Shown: positions 37,258 to 48,400 of the stretch, piece after piece
Layout: each line of letters begins with the position of its first letter
Position numbering within the stretch: the first letter of the stretch is position 1
Source: Micromussa lordhowensis
Lineage: Eukaryota > Cnidaria > Anthozoa > Scleractinia > Lobophylliidae
Reading direction: 5' to 3'
Assembly: GCA_964020085.1 (NCBI GenBank)
Contig: CAXHUQ010000601.1
Span: 583,001 to 647,000 of the forward strand
DNA length: 64,000 nucleotides
The notes under the pieces: generated by a model
Database searches by the model: none
What the model was told of the DNA's origin: nothing
Seen by the model: only the letters and a program-made list of their open reading frames with translations
Made by a program: the position numbers and the translations under genes

Positions 37258-37860
37258 TTAAAAGGCGCTTGAAGTGCCAACATAGCACAACATTTTGCAG
37301 CAAACCGCGCCTCCCTAAGTGCCCGTAAAGCCGAGCTATGGCAAATTTGGCAAGGACACCCTCAGCGTGCATTTTCTGAAATTCTGCAAAGTTGCGACCA
37401 GGGGAAAGTCCTGCAGAAAGAACGCCAGAAAAAACACCCTGGCGCAAATGCCATCATCTCCTAAATAAAATGCACTTAAAGTGCCAACATAGCACAACAT
37501 TTTGCAGCAAACCGCGGCTCCCTAAGTGCCCGTAAAGCCAAACTATGGCAAATTTGGCAAGGACACCCTCAGCGCGCATTTTCTGAAATTCTGCAAAGTT
37601 GCGACCAGGGGAAAAACCTGCAGAAAGAAGGCCACAAAAAACACCCTGGCGCAAATGCCATTATCTTCTAATTAGAATGCACTTAAAGTGCCAACATAGC
37701 ACAACATTTTGCAGCAAACCGCGGCTCCCAAAGTGCCCGTATAGCCGAGCTATGGCAAATTTGGCAAGGGCACCCTCAGCGCGCATTTTCTGAAATTCTG
37801 CAAAGTTGCGACCAGGGGAAAAACCTGCAGAAAGAAGGCCAGAAAAAACACCCTGGAGCA
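37258..37860. repeat. Three monomers with a partner block near 41.4-41.8 kb
   Basis: The monomers match 41.39-41.81 kb at an offset of 4142 bp (20 monomers plus 2), for example through CAGCGTGCATTTT with AGAACGCCAG and the CCAAACTATGG monomer. Ordinary satellite otherwise. Confidence 0.65.
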
Positions 37861-39530
37861 AATGCCATTATCTCCTAATTAAAATGCACTTAAAGTGCCA
37901 ACAGAGCACAACATTTTGCAGCAAACCGCGGCTCCCAAAGTGCCCGTAAAGCCGAGCTATGGCAAATTTGGCAAGGACACCATCAGCGCGCATTTTCTAA
38001 AATTCTGCAAAGTTGCGACGAGGGGAAAAACGTGCAGAAAGAAGGCCAGAAAAAACACCCTGGCGCAAATGCCATTATCTCCTAATTAAAATGCACTTAA
38101 AGTGCCAACAGAGCACAACATTTTGCAGCAAACCGCGGCTCCCAAAGTGCCCGTAAAGCCGAGCTATGGCAAATTTTGCAAGGACACCCTCAGCGCGCAT
38201 TTTCTGAAATTCTGCAAACTTGCGACTAGGGCAAAAACCAGCAGAAAGAAGGCCAGAAAAAAACACCCTGGCGGAAATGCCATTATCTCCTAATTAGATT
38301 GCACCTAAAGTGCCAACATAGCGCAACATTTTGCAGCAAACCGCGGCTCCCAAAGTGCCAGTAAAGCCGAGCTATGGCAAATTTGACAAGGACACCCTCA
38401 TCGCGCATTTTCTGAAATTCTGCAAACTTGCGACCATGGGAAAGTCCTGCAGAAAGAAGGCCAGAAAAAACACCCTGGAGCAAATGCCATTATCTCCTAA
38501 TTAAAATGCACTTAAAGTGCCAACAGAGCACAACATTTTGCAGCAAACCGCGGCTCCCAAAGTGCCAGTAAAGCCGAGCTATGGCAAATTTGGCAAGGAC
38601 ACCATCAGCGCGCATTTTCTAAAATTCTGCAAAGTTGCGACGAGGGGAAAAACGTGCAGAAAGAAGGCCAGAAAAAACACCCTGGCGCAAATGCCATTAT
38701 CTCCTAATTAAAATGCACTTAAAGTGCCAACAGAGCACAACATTTTGCAGCAAACCGCGGCTCCCAAAGTGCCCGTAAAGCCGAGCTATGGCAAATTTTG
38801 CAAGGACACCCTCAGCGCGCATTTTCTGAAATTCTGCAAACTTGCGACTAGGGCAAAAACCAGCAGAAAGAAGGCCAGAAAAAAACACCCTGGCGGAAAT
38901 GCCATTATCTCCTAATTAGATTGCACCTAAAGTGCCAACATAGCGCAACATTTTGCAGCAAACCGCGGCTCCCAAAGTGCCAGTAAAGCCGAGCTATGGC
39001 AAATTTGACAAGGACACCCTCATCGCGCATTTTCTGAAATTCTGCAAACTTGCGACCAGGGGAAAGTCCTGCAGAAAGAAGGCCAGAAAAAACACCCTGG
39101 CGCAAATGCCATTATCTCCTAATTAAAATACACTTAAAGTGCCAACAGAGCACAACATTTTGCAGCAAACCGCGGCTCCCAAAGTGCCCGTAAAGCCGAG
39201 CTATGGCAAATTTTGCAAGGACACCCTCAGCGCGCATTTTCTGAAATTCTGCAAACTTGCGACTAGGGCAAAAACCAGCAGAAAGAAGGCCAGAAAAAAA
39301 CACCCTGGCGGAAATGCCATTATCTCCTAATTAGATTGCACCTAAAGTGCCAACATAGCGCAACATTTTGCAGCAAACCGCGGCTCCCAAAGTGCCAGTA
39401 AAGCCGAGCTATGGCAAATTTGACAAGGACACCCTCATCGCGCATTTTCTGAAATTCTGCAAACTTGCGACCAGGGGAAAGTCCTGCAGAAAGAAGGCCA
39501 GAAAAAACACCCTGGCGCAAATGCCATAAT
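37861..39530. repeat. Higher-order repeat of three monomer types: C-A-B-C-A-B-A-B
   Basis: Type C (CACCATCAGCGCGC, GACGAGGGG, AACGTGCAG) is at about 37.87 and 38.49 kb. Type A (AAATTTTGCAAGG, AAACTTGCGACTAGGG, AACCAGCAG, GGCGGAAATGCC) is at about 38.08, 38.70 and 39.11 kb. Type B (GCACCTAAAGTGCC, TAGCGCAAC, TTTGACAAGG, CTCATCGCGC) is at about 38.28, 38.91 and 39.32 kb. The offsets are 622 bp (C-A-B) and 415 bp (A-B). Copies are nearly identical, so amplification is recent. Confidence 0.9.
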
Positions 39531-42070
39531 CTCTTAATAAAAATGCACTTAAAGTGCGAACATAGCAAAACATTTTGAAGCAAACTGCGGCTCCCTAAGT
39601 GCCCGTAAAGCCGAGCTATGGCAAATTTGGCAAGGACACCCTCAGCGCGCATTTTCTGAAATTCTGCAAAGTGGCGACCAGGGAAAAAACCTGCAGAAAG
39701 AAAGCCAAAAAAAACACCCGGGCGCAAATTCTATCATCTATTAACTAAAATACACTTAATGTGCCAACATAGCACAACATTTTGCAGCAAACCGCGGCTC
39801 CCTAAGTGCCCGTAAAGCCAAAATATGGCAAATTTGGCAAGGACACTTTCAGCGCGCATTTTCTGAAATTCTGCAAAGTTGCGACCAGGGGAAAAACCTG
39901 CAGAAAGAAGGCCAGAAAAAACACCCTGGCGCAAATGCCATTATCTCCTAATTAGAATGCACTTAAAGTGCCAGCATAGCACAACATTTTGCAGCAAACC
40001 GCGGCTCCCAAAGTGCTCATAAAGCCGAGCTATGTCAAATTTGGCAAGGACACCCTCAGCGCGCATTTTCTGAAATTCTGCAAAGTTGCGACCTGGGCAA
40101 AAACCTGCAGAAAAAAGGCAAGAAAAAGCACCTTGGCGCAAATGCCATCATCTCCTAATTAAAATGCTTTTGAAGTGCGAAAATAGCACAACATTTTGCA
40201 GCAAACCGCAGCTCCCTAAGTGCCCGTAAAGCCGAGCTATGGCAAATTTGGCAAGGACACCCTCAGCGACCTTTTTCTAAAATTCTGCAGAGTTGCGACT
40301 AGGGCAAAAACCTGCAGAAAGAAGGCCAGAAAAAAACACCCTGGCGCAAATGCCATTATCTCCTAATTAGAATGCACTTAAAGTGCCATCATAGCACAAC
40401 ATTTTGCAGCAAACCGCGGCTCCCAAAGTGCCCATAAAGCCGAGCTATGGCAAATTTGGCAAGGACACCCTCAGCGCGCATTTTTTTAAATTCTGCAAAG
40501 TTGGGACCAGGGGAAAAACCTGCAGAAAGAAGGCCAGAAAAAACACCCTGGCGCAAATGCCATTATCTCGTAATTAAAATGCACTAAAAGTGCCAACATA
40601 CCACAACATTTTGCAGCAAACCGCGGCTCCCAAAGTGCCCGTATAGTCGAGCTATGGCAAATTTGGCAAGGACACCCTCAGCGCGTATTTTCTGAAATTC
40701 TGCAAAGTTGCGACCAAGGGTAAGTCCTGCAGAAAGAAGGCCAGAAAAAACACCCTGGCGCAAATGCTATCATCTCCTAATTACAATGCACTTAAAGTTA
40801 TAACATAGCACAACATTTTGCAGCAAACCGCGGCTCCCTAAGTGCCCGTAAAGCCGAGCTATGGCAAATTTGGCAAGGACACCCTCAGCGCGCATTTTCT
40901 GAAATTCTGCAAAGTTGCGACCAGGAGAAAGTCCTGCAGAAAGAAGGCCAGAAAAAACACCCTGGCGCATATGCCATTATCTCCTAAGTAGAATGCACTT
41001 AAAGTGTTAGCATAGCACAACATTTTGCAGCAAACCGCGGCTCCCAAAGTGCCCGTAAAGCCGAGCTATGTCAAATTTGGCAAGGACACCCTCAGCGCGC
41101 ATTTTCTGAAATTCTACAGTTGCGATCAGGGTAAACTCCTGCAGAAAGAAGGCCAGAAAAAACACCCTGGCGCAAATGCCATCATCTGATAATTAAAATG
41201 CGCTTCAAGTGCCAACATAGCACAACATTTTGCAGGAAACTGCGGCTCCCTAAGTGCCCGTAAAGCCGAGCTATGGCAAATTTGGCAAGGACACCCTCAG
41301 CGCCCATTTTCTGAAATTCTGCAAAGTTGCGACCATGGGAAAGTCCTGCAGAAAGAAGGCCAGAAAAAACACCCTGGCGCAAATGCCATCATCTCCTAAT
41401 TAAAATGCGCTTAAAGTGCCAACATAGCACAACATTTTGCAGCAAACCGCGGCTCCCTTAGTGCCCGTAAAGCCGAGCTATGGCAAATTTGGCAAGGACA
41501 CCCTCAGCGTGCATTTTCTGAAATTCTGCAAAGTTGCGACCAGGGGAAAGTCCTGCAGAAAGAACGCCAGAAAAAACACCCTGGCGCAAATGCCATCATC
41601 TCCTAAATAAAATGCACTTAAAGTGCCAACATAGCACAACATTTTGCAGCAAACCGCGGCTCCCTAAGTGCCCGTAAAGCCAAACTATGGCAAATTTGGC
41701 AAGGACACCCTCAGCGCGCATTTTCTGAAATTCTGCAAAGTTGCGACCAGGGGAAAAACCTGCAGAAAGAAGGCCAGAAAAAACACCCTGGCGCAAATGC
41801 CATTATCTCCTAATTAAAATGCACTTAAAGTGCAGACAGAGCACAACATTTTGCAGCAAACCGCGGCTCCCAAAGTGCCCGTAAAGCCGAGCTATGGCAA
41901 ATTTGGCAAGGACACCATCAGCGCGCATTTTTTAAAATTCTGCAAAGTTGCGACCAGGGAAAAAACCTGCAGAAAGAAGGCCAGAAAAAAACACCCTGGC
42001 GCAAATGCCATTATCTCTTAGTTACAATGCACTTAAAGTGCCAACATAGCACAACATTTTGCAGCAAACC
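39531..42070. repeat. Monomers left of the LINE
   Basis: Satellite throughout. 40.71-41.06 kb (AAGTTATAACATAGC, AAGTGTTAGCATAGC) matches 43.77-44.12 kb at an offset of 3056, that is the 990-bp LINE plus about ten monomers. The last monomer is cut at 42070 within GCAGCAAACC. Confidence 0.8.
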
Positions 42071-42975
42071 TGATCTATATTAACGACTTGCCGAACTGTC
42101 TAAGTAAATCCTTACCACGAATGTACGCCGACGATACAAGTATCAGCATCGCCGCTAGTAGCTTACCGGAACTTGAATTAGCATTAAATACTGAACTAGC
42201 TAACCTTCATGAATGGCTTAATGTAAATAAGCTCAGCCTGAATATTGCCAAAACTGAATTAATGTTAATAGGCTCACGGCAGAGACTTGCTACTACAATT
42301 GGCCACTCACTTACAGTACAAATTGAAGGTCACGAAATTGATAGAGTGCCCTATACCAAATCCTTAGGACTTTACATCGATCAAAATCTTTCCTGGTCCA
42401 AACATGTTAATGAGACTGCCAAGACTGTCTCCTCTGGCATAGGTGCACTTAAAAGATTAAGGCCATTCATTTGCGAAGATACAGCAATATTGCTATATAG
42501 AGCTCTTATTGAGCCATATTTTGATTATTGCTCCCCTGTGTGGGACGGTCTCAGCAATGAGTTAGCCGACAAATTACAAAAACTACAAAATCGCGCCATT
42601 CGGGTTATAACAAAGTCTGATTACTATTCTAGTGCTACCGCCCTTCGCGATAAGTTGGGATGGGATAATCTCTGTACCAGAAGAAAAAAGCAAAACTTGA
42701 AATTGATGTTTAAAATTTTAAATGATCAGTCTCCAGAGTACCTGAAAGGCCTATTTCAGCCCTTCAGCACGGGCTATAGCCTTAGGAATAGTGATAACAA
42801 ATTGGCTCTACCTAAGCCCCGTACCGATTTTTTGAAACGTAGCTTCTCCTATAGTGGAGCACATTCGTGGAATAGCCTTCCATCTGACGTCAGAGCCATT
42901 AGATCCTATACTAATTTCAGAAATAAGATAGATCACCAACTGTCCACCTCGTACTCCCACACGGCAAACATGTAA
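42070..42975 (+). CDS. LINE reverse transcriptase, C-terminal fragment (5' truncated)
   Basis: The frame is open from the junction, with 301 residues and a TAA at 42973-42975. The first codon borrows the last satellite base, giving LIYINDLP at residues 1-8, the conserved stretch just before the catalytic motif. YADD, the palm active site with its two metal-binding aspartates, is at residues 19-22 (42124-42135). WLNVNKLSLNIAKTELML (49-66) fits the next palm motif and SLGLYID (98-104) the hydrophobic motif E/thumb entrance. ALIEPYFDYCSPVWDG (145-160), LQKLQNRAIRVI (169-180) and SFSYSGAHSWNSLPSDVR (258-275) fit the conserved C-terminal region of jockey/CR1-type elements. The endonuclease, fingers and most of the palm are lost, so the product cannot be an active enzyme. 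The fragment has no frameshift or premature stop, which suggests a young insertion. It has no initiating ATG of its own at the 5' end and no promoter. Confidence 0.9.
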   Translation: MIYINDLPNCLSKSLPRMYADDTSISIAASSLPELELALNTELANLHEWLNVNKLSLNIAKTELMLIGSRQRLATTIGHSLTVQIEGHEIDRVPYTKSLGLYIDQNLSWSKHVNETAKTVSSGIGALKRLRPFICEDTAILLYRALIEPYFDYCSPVWDGLSNELADKLQKLQNRAIRVITKSDYYSSATALRDKLGWDNLCTRRKKQNLKLMFKILNDQSPEYLKGLFQPFSTGYSLRNSDNKLALPKPRTDFLKRSFSYSGAHSWNSLPSDVRAIRSYTNFRNKIDHQLSTSYSHTANM

Positions 42976-43060
42976 AACAGTTTTATTTTTTTAAAATTAT
43001 CTTGTAACTGATGTTTCTACCGTGTATAAATAAAGTGTATGTATGTATGTATGTATGTAT
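42071..43060 (+). mobile_element. 5'-truncated LINE (jockey superfamily, CR1/L2/Rex1-like)
   Basis: A 990-bp non-satellite insertion begins directly after GCAGCAAACC and ends directly before GCTCCCTAAG. It contains the C-terminal part of a reverse transcriptase, a short 3' UTR (42976-43034) with AATAAA at 43029-43034, and a TGTA microsatellite tail. Strong 5' truncation and a simple-sequence tail are hallmarks of target-primed reverse transcription. No target-site duplication is visible. Joining the flanks leaves 3-4 bp of the monomer (GCG or GCGG) missing, so the event seems to have made a small target deletion, unless the flanks were rearranged later. The clade call rests on protein resemblance and is tentative. 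Confidence 0.88.
43029..43034 (+). terminator. Polyadenylation signal AATAAA of the LINE
   Basis: AATAAA lies 53 bp after the LINE stop codon and immediately before the TGTA tail, the normal position for the 3' processing signal of such elements. Confidence 0.6.
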
Positions 43061-43061
43061 G
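43035..43061. repeat. TGTA microsatellite tail of the LINE
   Basis: About six uninterrupted GTAT units follow the polyadenylation signal and end at the return to satellite sequence. Many LINE clades end in a short tandem repeat rather than poly(A), so this is the element's 3' tail. Confidence 0.85.
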
Positions 43062-45358
43062 CTCCCTAAGTGCCCGTAAAGCCGAGCTATGGCAAATTTG
43101 GCAAGGACACCCTCAGCGCGCATTTTCTGAAGTTCTGCAAAATTGCAACCAGCGGAAAAACCTGCCGAAAGAAGGGCAGAAAAAACACCCTGGCGCATAT
43201 GCCATTATCTCCTAAGTAGAATGCACTTATAGTGCCAGCATAGCACAACATTTTGCAGCAAACCGCGGCTACCTAAGTGCCCGTAAAGCCGAGCTATGGC
43301 AAATTTGGCAAGGACACCCTCAGCGCGCATTTTCTGAAATTCTGCAAAGTTGCGACCAGGGGAAAGTCCTGCAGAAAAAAGGCAAAAAAAAACACCGTGA
43401 CGGAAATGCCATCATCTTCTAATTACAATGCACTTGCAGTGTTAACATAGCACAACATTTTGCAGCAAACCGCGGCTCCCTAAGTGCCCGTAAAGCCGAG
43501 CTATGGCAAATTTGGCAAGGACATCCTCAGCGCGCATTTTCTGAAATTCTGCAAAGTTGCGACCAGGGGAAAAACCTGCCGAAAGAAGGCCAGAAAAAAC
43601 AACCTGGCGCAAATGCCATTATCTCCTAATTAAAATGCACTTAAAGTGCCAACATAGCACAACATTGTGCAGCAAACCGCGGCTCCCAAAGTGCCCGTAA
43701 GACCGAGCTATGGCAAATTTGGCAAGGACACCCTCAGCGCGATTTTTCTGAAATTCTGCAAAGTTGCGACCAATGGTAAGTCCTGCAGAAACAAGGCCAG
43801 AAAAAACACCCTGGCGCAAATGCTATCATCTCCTAATTACAATGCACTTAAAGTTATAACATAGCACAACATTTTGCAGCAAACCGCGGCTCCCTAAGTG
43901 CCCGTAAAGCCGAGCTATGGCAAATTTGGCAAGGACACCCTCAGCGCGCATTTTCTGAAATTCTGCAAAGTTGCAACCAGGAGAAAGTCCTGCAGAAAGA
44001 AGGCCAGAAAAAACACCCTGGCGCATATGCCATTATCTCCTAAGTAGAATGCACTTAAAGTGTTAGCATAGCACAACATTTTGCAGCAAACCGCGGCTCC
44101 CAAAGTGTCCGTAAAGCCGAGCTATGGCAAATTTGGCAAGAACACCCTCAGCGGCCATTTTCTGAAATTCTGCAAAGTTGCGACCAGGGGAAAAACCTGC
44201 AGAAAGAAGGCCAGGAAAAACACCCTCGCGCAAATGTCATTATCTCCTGATAAGAATGTTTTAAAGTGCCAACATAGCACAACATTTTGCAGCAAACTGC
44301 GGCTCCCTAAGTGCCCGTAAAACCGAGCTATGGCAAATTTGGCAAGGACACCCTCAGCGCGCATTTTCTGAAATTCTGCAAATTTGCGACTAGTGGAAAT
44401 TCCTGCAGAAAGAAGGCCAGAAAAAACATCCTGGCGCAAATGCCATTGTCTCCTAATTAAAATGCACTTAAAGTGCAAACATAGCACACCTATTTGCAGC
44501 AAACCGCGGCTCCCAAAGTGTTCGTAAAGCGGAGCTATGGCAAATTTGGCAAGGACACCCTCAGCGCGCATTTTCTTAAATTCTGCAAAGTTGCGACCAG
44601 GGGAAAAACCTGCAGAAGGAAGGCCAAAAAAACACTCTGGCGCAAATGCCATTATCTCCTAATTAAAATGCACTTGAAGTGCCAACATAGCACAACATTT
44701 TGCAGCAAACCGCGGCTCCCTAAGTGCCCGTAGAGCCGAGATATGGCAAATTTGGCAAGGACACCCTCAGCGCGCATTTTCTGAAATTCTGCAAAGTTGC
44801 GACCAGGGGAAAACCCTGGAAAAAGAACGCCAAAAAAAACACCCTGGCGCAAATGCCATTATCTCCTAATTAAAATGCACTTAAAGTGCCAACATAGCAC
44901 AACATTTTGCAGCAAACTGCGGCTCCCAAAGTGCACGTAAAGCCGAGCTATGGCAAATTTGGCAAGGACACCCTTAGCGCGCATTTTCTGAAATTCTGCC
45001 AAGTTGCGACCAGGGGAAAAACCTGCAGAAAGAAGGCCAGAAAAAACACCGTAGAGCAAATGTCATTATATCCTCATTAAAACCCACTTAAAGTGCCAGC
45101 ATAGCACAACATTTTGCAGTAAACTGCGGCTCCCTAAGTGTCCGTAAAGCCGAGCTATGGCAAATTTGGCAAGGACACCCTCAGCGCGCATTTTCTGAAA
45201 TTCTGCAAAGTTGCGACCAGGGGAAAAACCTGCAGAAAGAAGGCCAGAAAAAACACCCTGGGGCAAATGCCATTATCTCCTAATTAAAATGCACTTAAAG
45301 AGCCAACATAGCACAACATTTTGCAGCAAACCGCGGCTAACAAAGTGTTCGTAAAGCC
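43061..45358. repeat. Monomers right of the LINE
   Basis: Satellite. The flank carries GAAGTTCTGCAAAATTGC and GCATATGCC followed by CTTATAGTGCCAGCATAGC; the latter phrase and its GGCTACCTAAG neighbour match about 25.03-25.11 kb, roughly 18 kb away. Some monomers here are quite diverged (GAATGTTTTAAAGTGCC near 44.25 kb, CACACCTATTTGC near 44.49 kb). Confidence 0.75.
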
Positions 45359-45437
45359 GAGCTATGGCAAACTTGGCAAGGACACCCTCAGCGCGCATTT
45401 TGTAAAATTCTGCAAAGTTGCAACCAGGGGAAAGTCC
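45359..45437. repeat. 79-bp truncated monomer
   Basis: GAGCTATGGC at 45359 is followed by the next GAGCTATGGC at 45438, only 79 bp later. The text runs GGGGAAAGTCCGAGCTATGG, so about 128 bp from the PstI region to AAAGCC are missing. AAAGTCC resembles AAAGCC, which points to recombination across a short match. Confidence 0.85.
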
Positions 45438-48400
45438 GAGCTATGGCAAATTTGGCAAGGTTACCCTCAGCGCACATTTTCTGAAATTCTGCAAATTTGC
45501 GACCAGGGAAAAGTCCTGCAGAAAGAAGGCCAGAAAAAACACCCTGGCGCAAATGCCATCATCTCCTACATAGAATGCACTTGAAGTGCCAACATAGCAC
45601 AACATTTTGCAGCAAACCGTGGCTCCCTAAATCCCCGTAAAGCCGACCTATGGCAAATTTGGCAAGGACACCCTCAGCGCGCATTTTCTGAAATTCTGCA
45701 AAGTTGCGACCAGGGGTAAGTCCTGCAGAAAGAAGGCCAGGAAAAACACCCTGGCGCAAATGCCATCATCTCCTAGTTAAAATGCGCTTAAAGTGCCAAC
45801 ATAGCACAACATTTTGCAGCAACCCGCGGCTCTCAAAGTGCCCGAAAAGCCGAGCTATGGCAAATTTGGCAAGGACACCCTCAGCGTGCATTTTCTGAAA
45901 TTCTGCAAAGTTGCGACCAGGAGAAAGTCCTGCAGAAAGAACGCCAGAAAAAACACCCTGGCGCAAATGGCATCATCTCATAATAAGAATGCACTGAACG
46001 TGCCAACATAGCACAAGATTTTGCAGCAAACCGCGGCTCCAAAAGTGCCCGTAAAGCCGAGCTATGGCAAATTTGGCAAGGACACCCTCAGCCCGCATTT
46101 TCTGAAATTCTGCAAAGTTGCGACCAGGGGAAAAACCTGCAGAAAAACGGCCACAACAAACACCCTGGCGCAAATGCCATTATCTCCTAATTAAAATGCA
46201 CTTAAAGTGCCAACATAGCACAATATTTTGCAGCGAACCTCGGCTCTCAAAGTGCCCGTAAAGCCGAGCTATGGCAAATTTGGCAAGGACACCCTTAGCC
46301 CGCATTTTCTGAAATTCTGCAAAGTTGCGACCAGGAGAAAGTCCTGAAGAAAGAAGGCCAGAAAAGACACCCTGGCGCAAATGGCATCATCTCATAATAA
46401 GAATGCACTTAAAGTGCCAACATAGCACAAGATTTTGCAGCAAACCGCGGCTCCCAAAGTGCCCGTAAAGCCGAGCTATGGGAAATTTGGCAAGGACACC
46501 CTCAGCGCGCATTTCCTGAAATTCTGCAAATTTGCGACCAGGGGAAAAACCTGCAGAAAGAAGGCCAGAAAAAACACCCTGGAGCAAATGCCATCATCTC
46601 CTAATTAGAATGCACTTGAAGTGGCAACATAGCACAACATTTTGTAGCAAACCGCGGCTCCCTAAGTGCCCGTAAAGCCGAGCTATGGCAAATTTGGCAA
46701 GGACACCCTCAGCGCGCATTTTCTGAAATTCTGCAAAGTTGCAACCAGGGGAAAAACCTGCAGAAAGAAGGCCAGAAAAAACACCCTGGCGCAAATGCCA
46801 TTATCTCCTAATTAAAATGCACTTGAAGTGGCAACATAGCACAACATTTTGTAGCAAACCGCGGCTCCCTAAGTGCCCGTAAAGCCGAGCTATGACAAAT
46901 TTGGCAAGGACACCCTCAGCGCGCATTTTCTGAAATTCTGCAAAGTTGCGACCAGGGGAAAGTCCTGCAGAAGGAAGTCCAGAAAAAAAATCCCTGGCGC
47001 AAATCCCATCATCTCCTAATTAGAATGCACTTGAAGTGGCAACATAGCACAACATTTTGTAGCAAACCGTGGCTCCCTAAGTGCCCGTAAAGCCGAGCTA
47101 TGGCAAATTGTGCCAGGACACCCTCAGCGCGCATTATCTGAAATTCTGCAAAGTTGCGACCAAAGGAAAAACCTGCAGAAAGAAGGCCAGAAAAAACACC
47201 CTGGCGCAAATGCCATTATCTCCTATTTAAAATGCACTTAAAGTGCCAACATAGCACAACATTTTGCAGCAAACCGCGGCTCTTAAAGTGCCCGTAAAGC
47301 CGAGCTATGGCAAATTTGGCAAGGACACCCTTACCGCGCATTTTCTGAAATTCTGCAAACTTGCGACCAGGGGAAAAACCTGCAAAAAGAAGGCCACAAC
47401 AAACACCCTGGCGCAAATGCCATTATCTCCTAATTAAAATGCACTTAAAGTGATAACATAGCACAACATTTTGCACCAAACCGCGGCTCTTAAAGTGCCC
47501 GTAAAGCCGAGCTATGGCAAATTTGGCAAGGACACCCTCAGCGCGCATTTTCTGAAATTCTGCAAAGTTGCGACCAGGAGAAAGTCCTGCAGGAAGAAGG
47601 CCAGAAAAAACACCCTGGCGCAAATGCCATCATCTCATAACTAGAATGCACTTAAAGTGCCAACATAGCACAAGATTTTGCAGCAAACCGCGGCTCCCAA
47701 AGTGCCCGTAAAGCCGAGCTATGGCAAATTTGGCAAGGACACCCTCAGCGCGCATTTTCTGAAATTCTGCAAAGTAGCGTCCAGGAGAAAGTCCTGCAGA
47801 AAGAAGGCCAGAAAAAACACCTTGGCGCAAATGCCATCATCTCATAATTAAAATGCACTTAAAGTGCCAACATAGCACAAGCTTTTGCAGCAAACCGCGG
47901 CTCCCAAAGTGCCCGTAAAGCCGAGCTATGGCAAATTTGGCAAGGACACCCTCAGCGCCCATTTTCTGAAATTCTGCAAAGTTGCGACCAGGGGAAAAAC
48001 CTGCAGAACGAAGGCCAGAAAAAACACCCTGGCGCAAATGCCATCATCTCCTAATTAGAATGCACTTGAAGTGGCAACATAGCACAACATTTTGTAGCAA
48101 ACCGCGGCTCCCTAAGTGCCCGTAAAGCCGAGCTATGGCAAATTTGGCAAGGACACCCTCAGCGCGCATTTTCTGAAATTCTGCAAATTTGCGACCAGGG
48201 GAAAGTCCTGCAGAAAGAAGTCCAGAAAAAACACCTTGGCGCAAATGCCATCATCTCCTAATTAAAATGCACTTGAAGTGGCAACATAGCACAACATTTT
48301 GTAGCAAACCGCGGCTCCCTAAGTGCCCGTAAAGCCGAGCTATGGCAAATTTGGCAAGGACACCCTCAGCGCGCACTTTCTGAAATTCTGCAAAGTTGCG

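Noticed and set aside
43035..43061. TGTA repeat as telomeric or independent microsatellite
   Set aside because: It directly follows the LINE's AATAAA and ends at the satellite junction, so it is the LINE tail; it does not match a telomere repeat.
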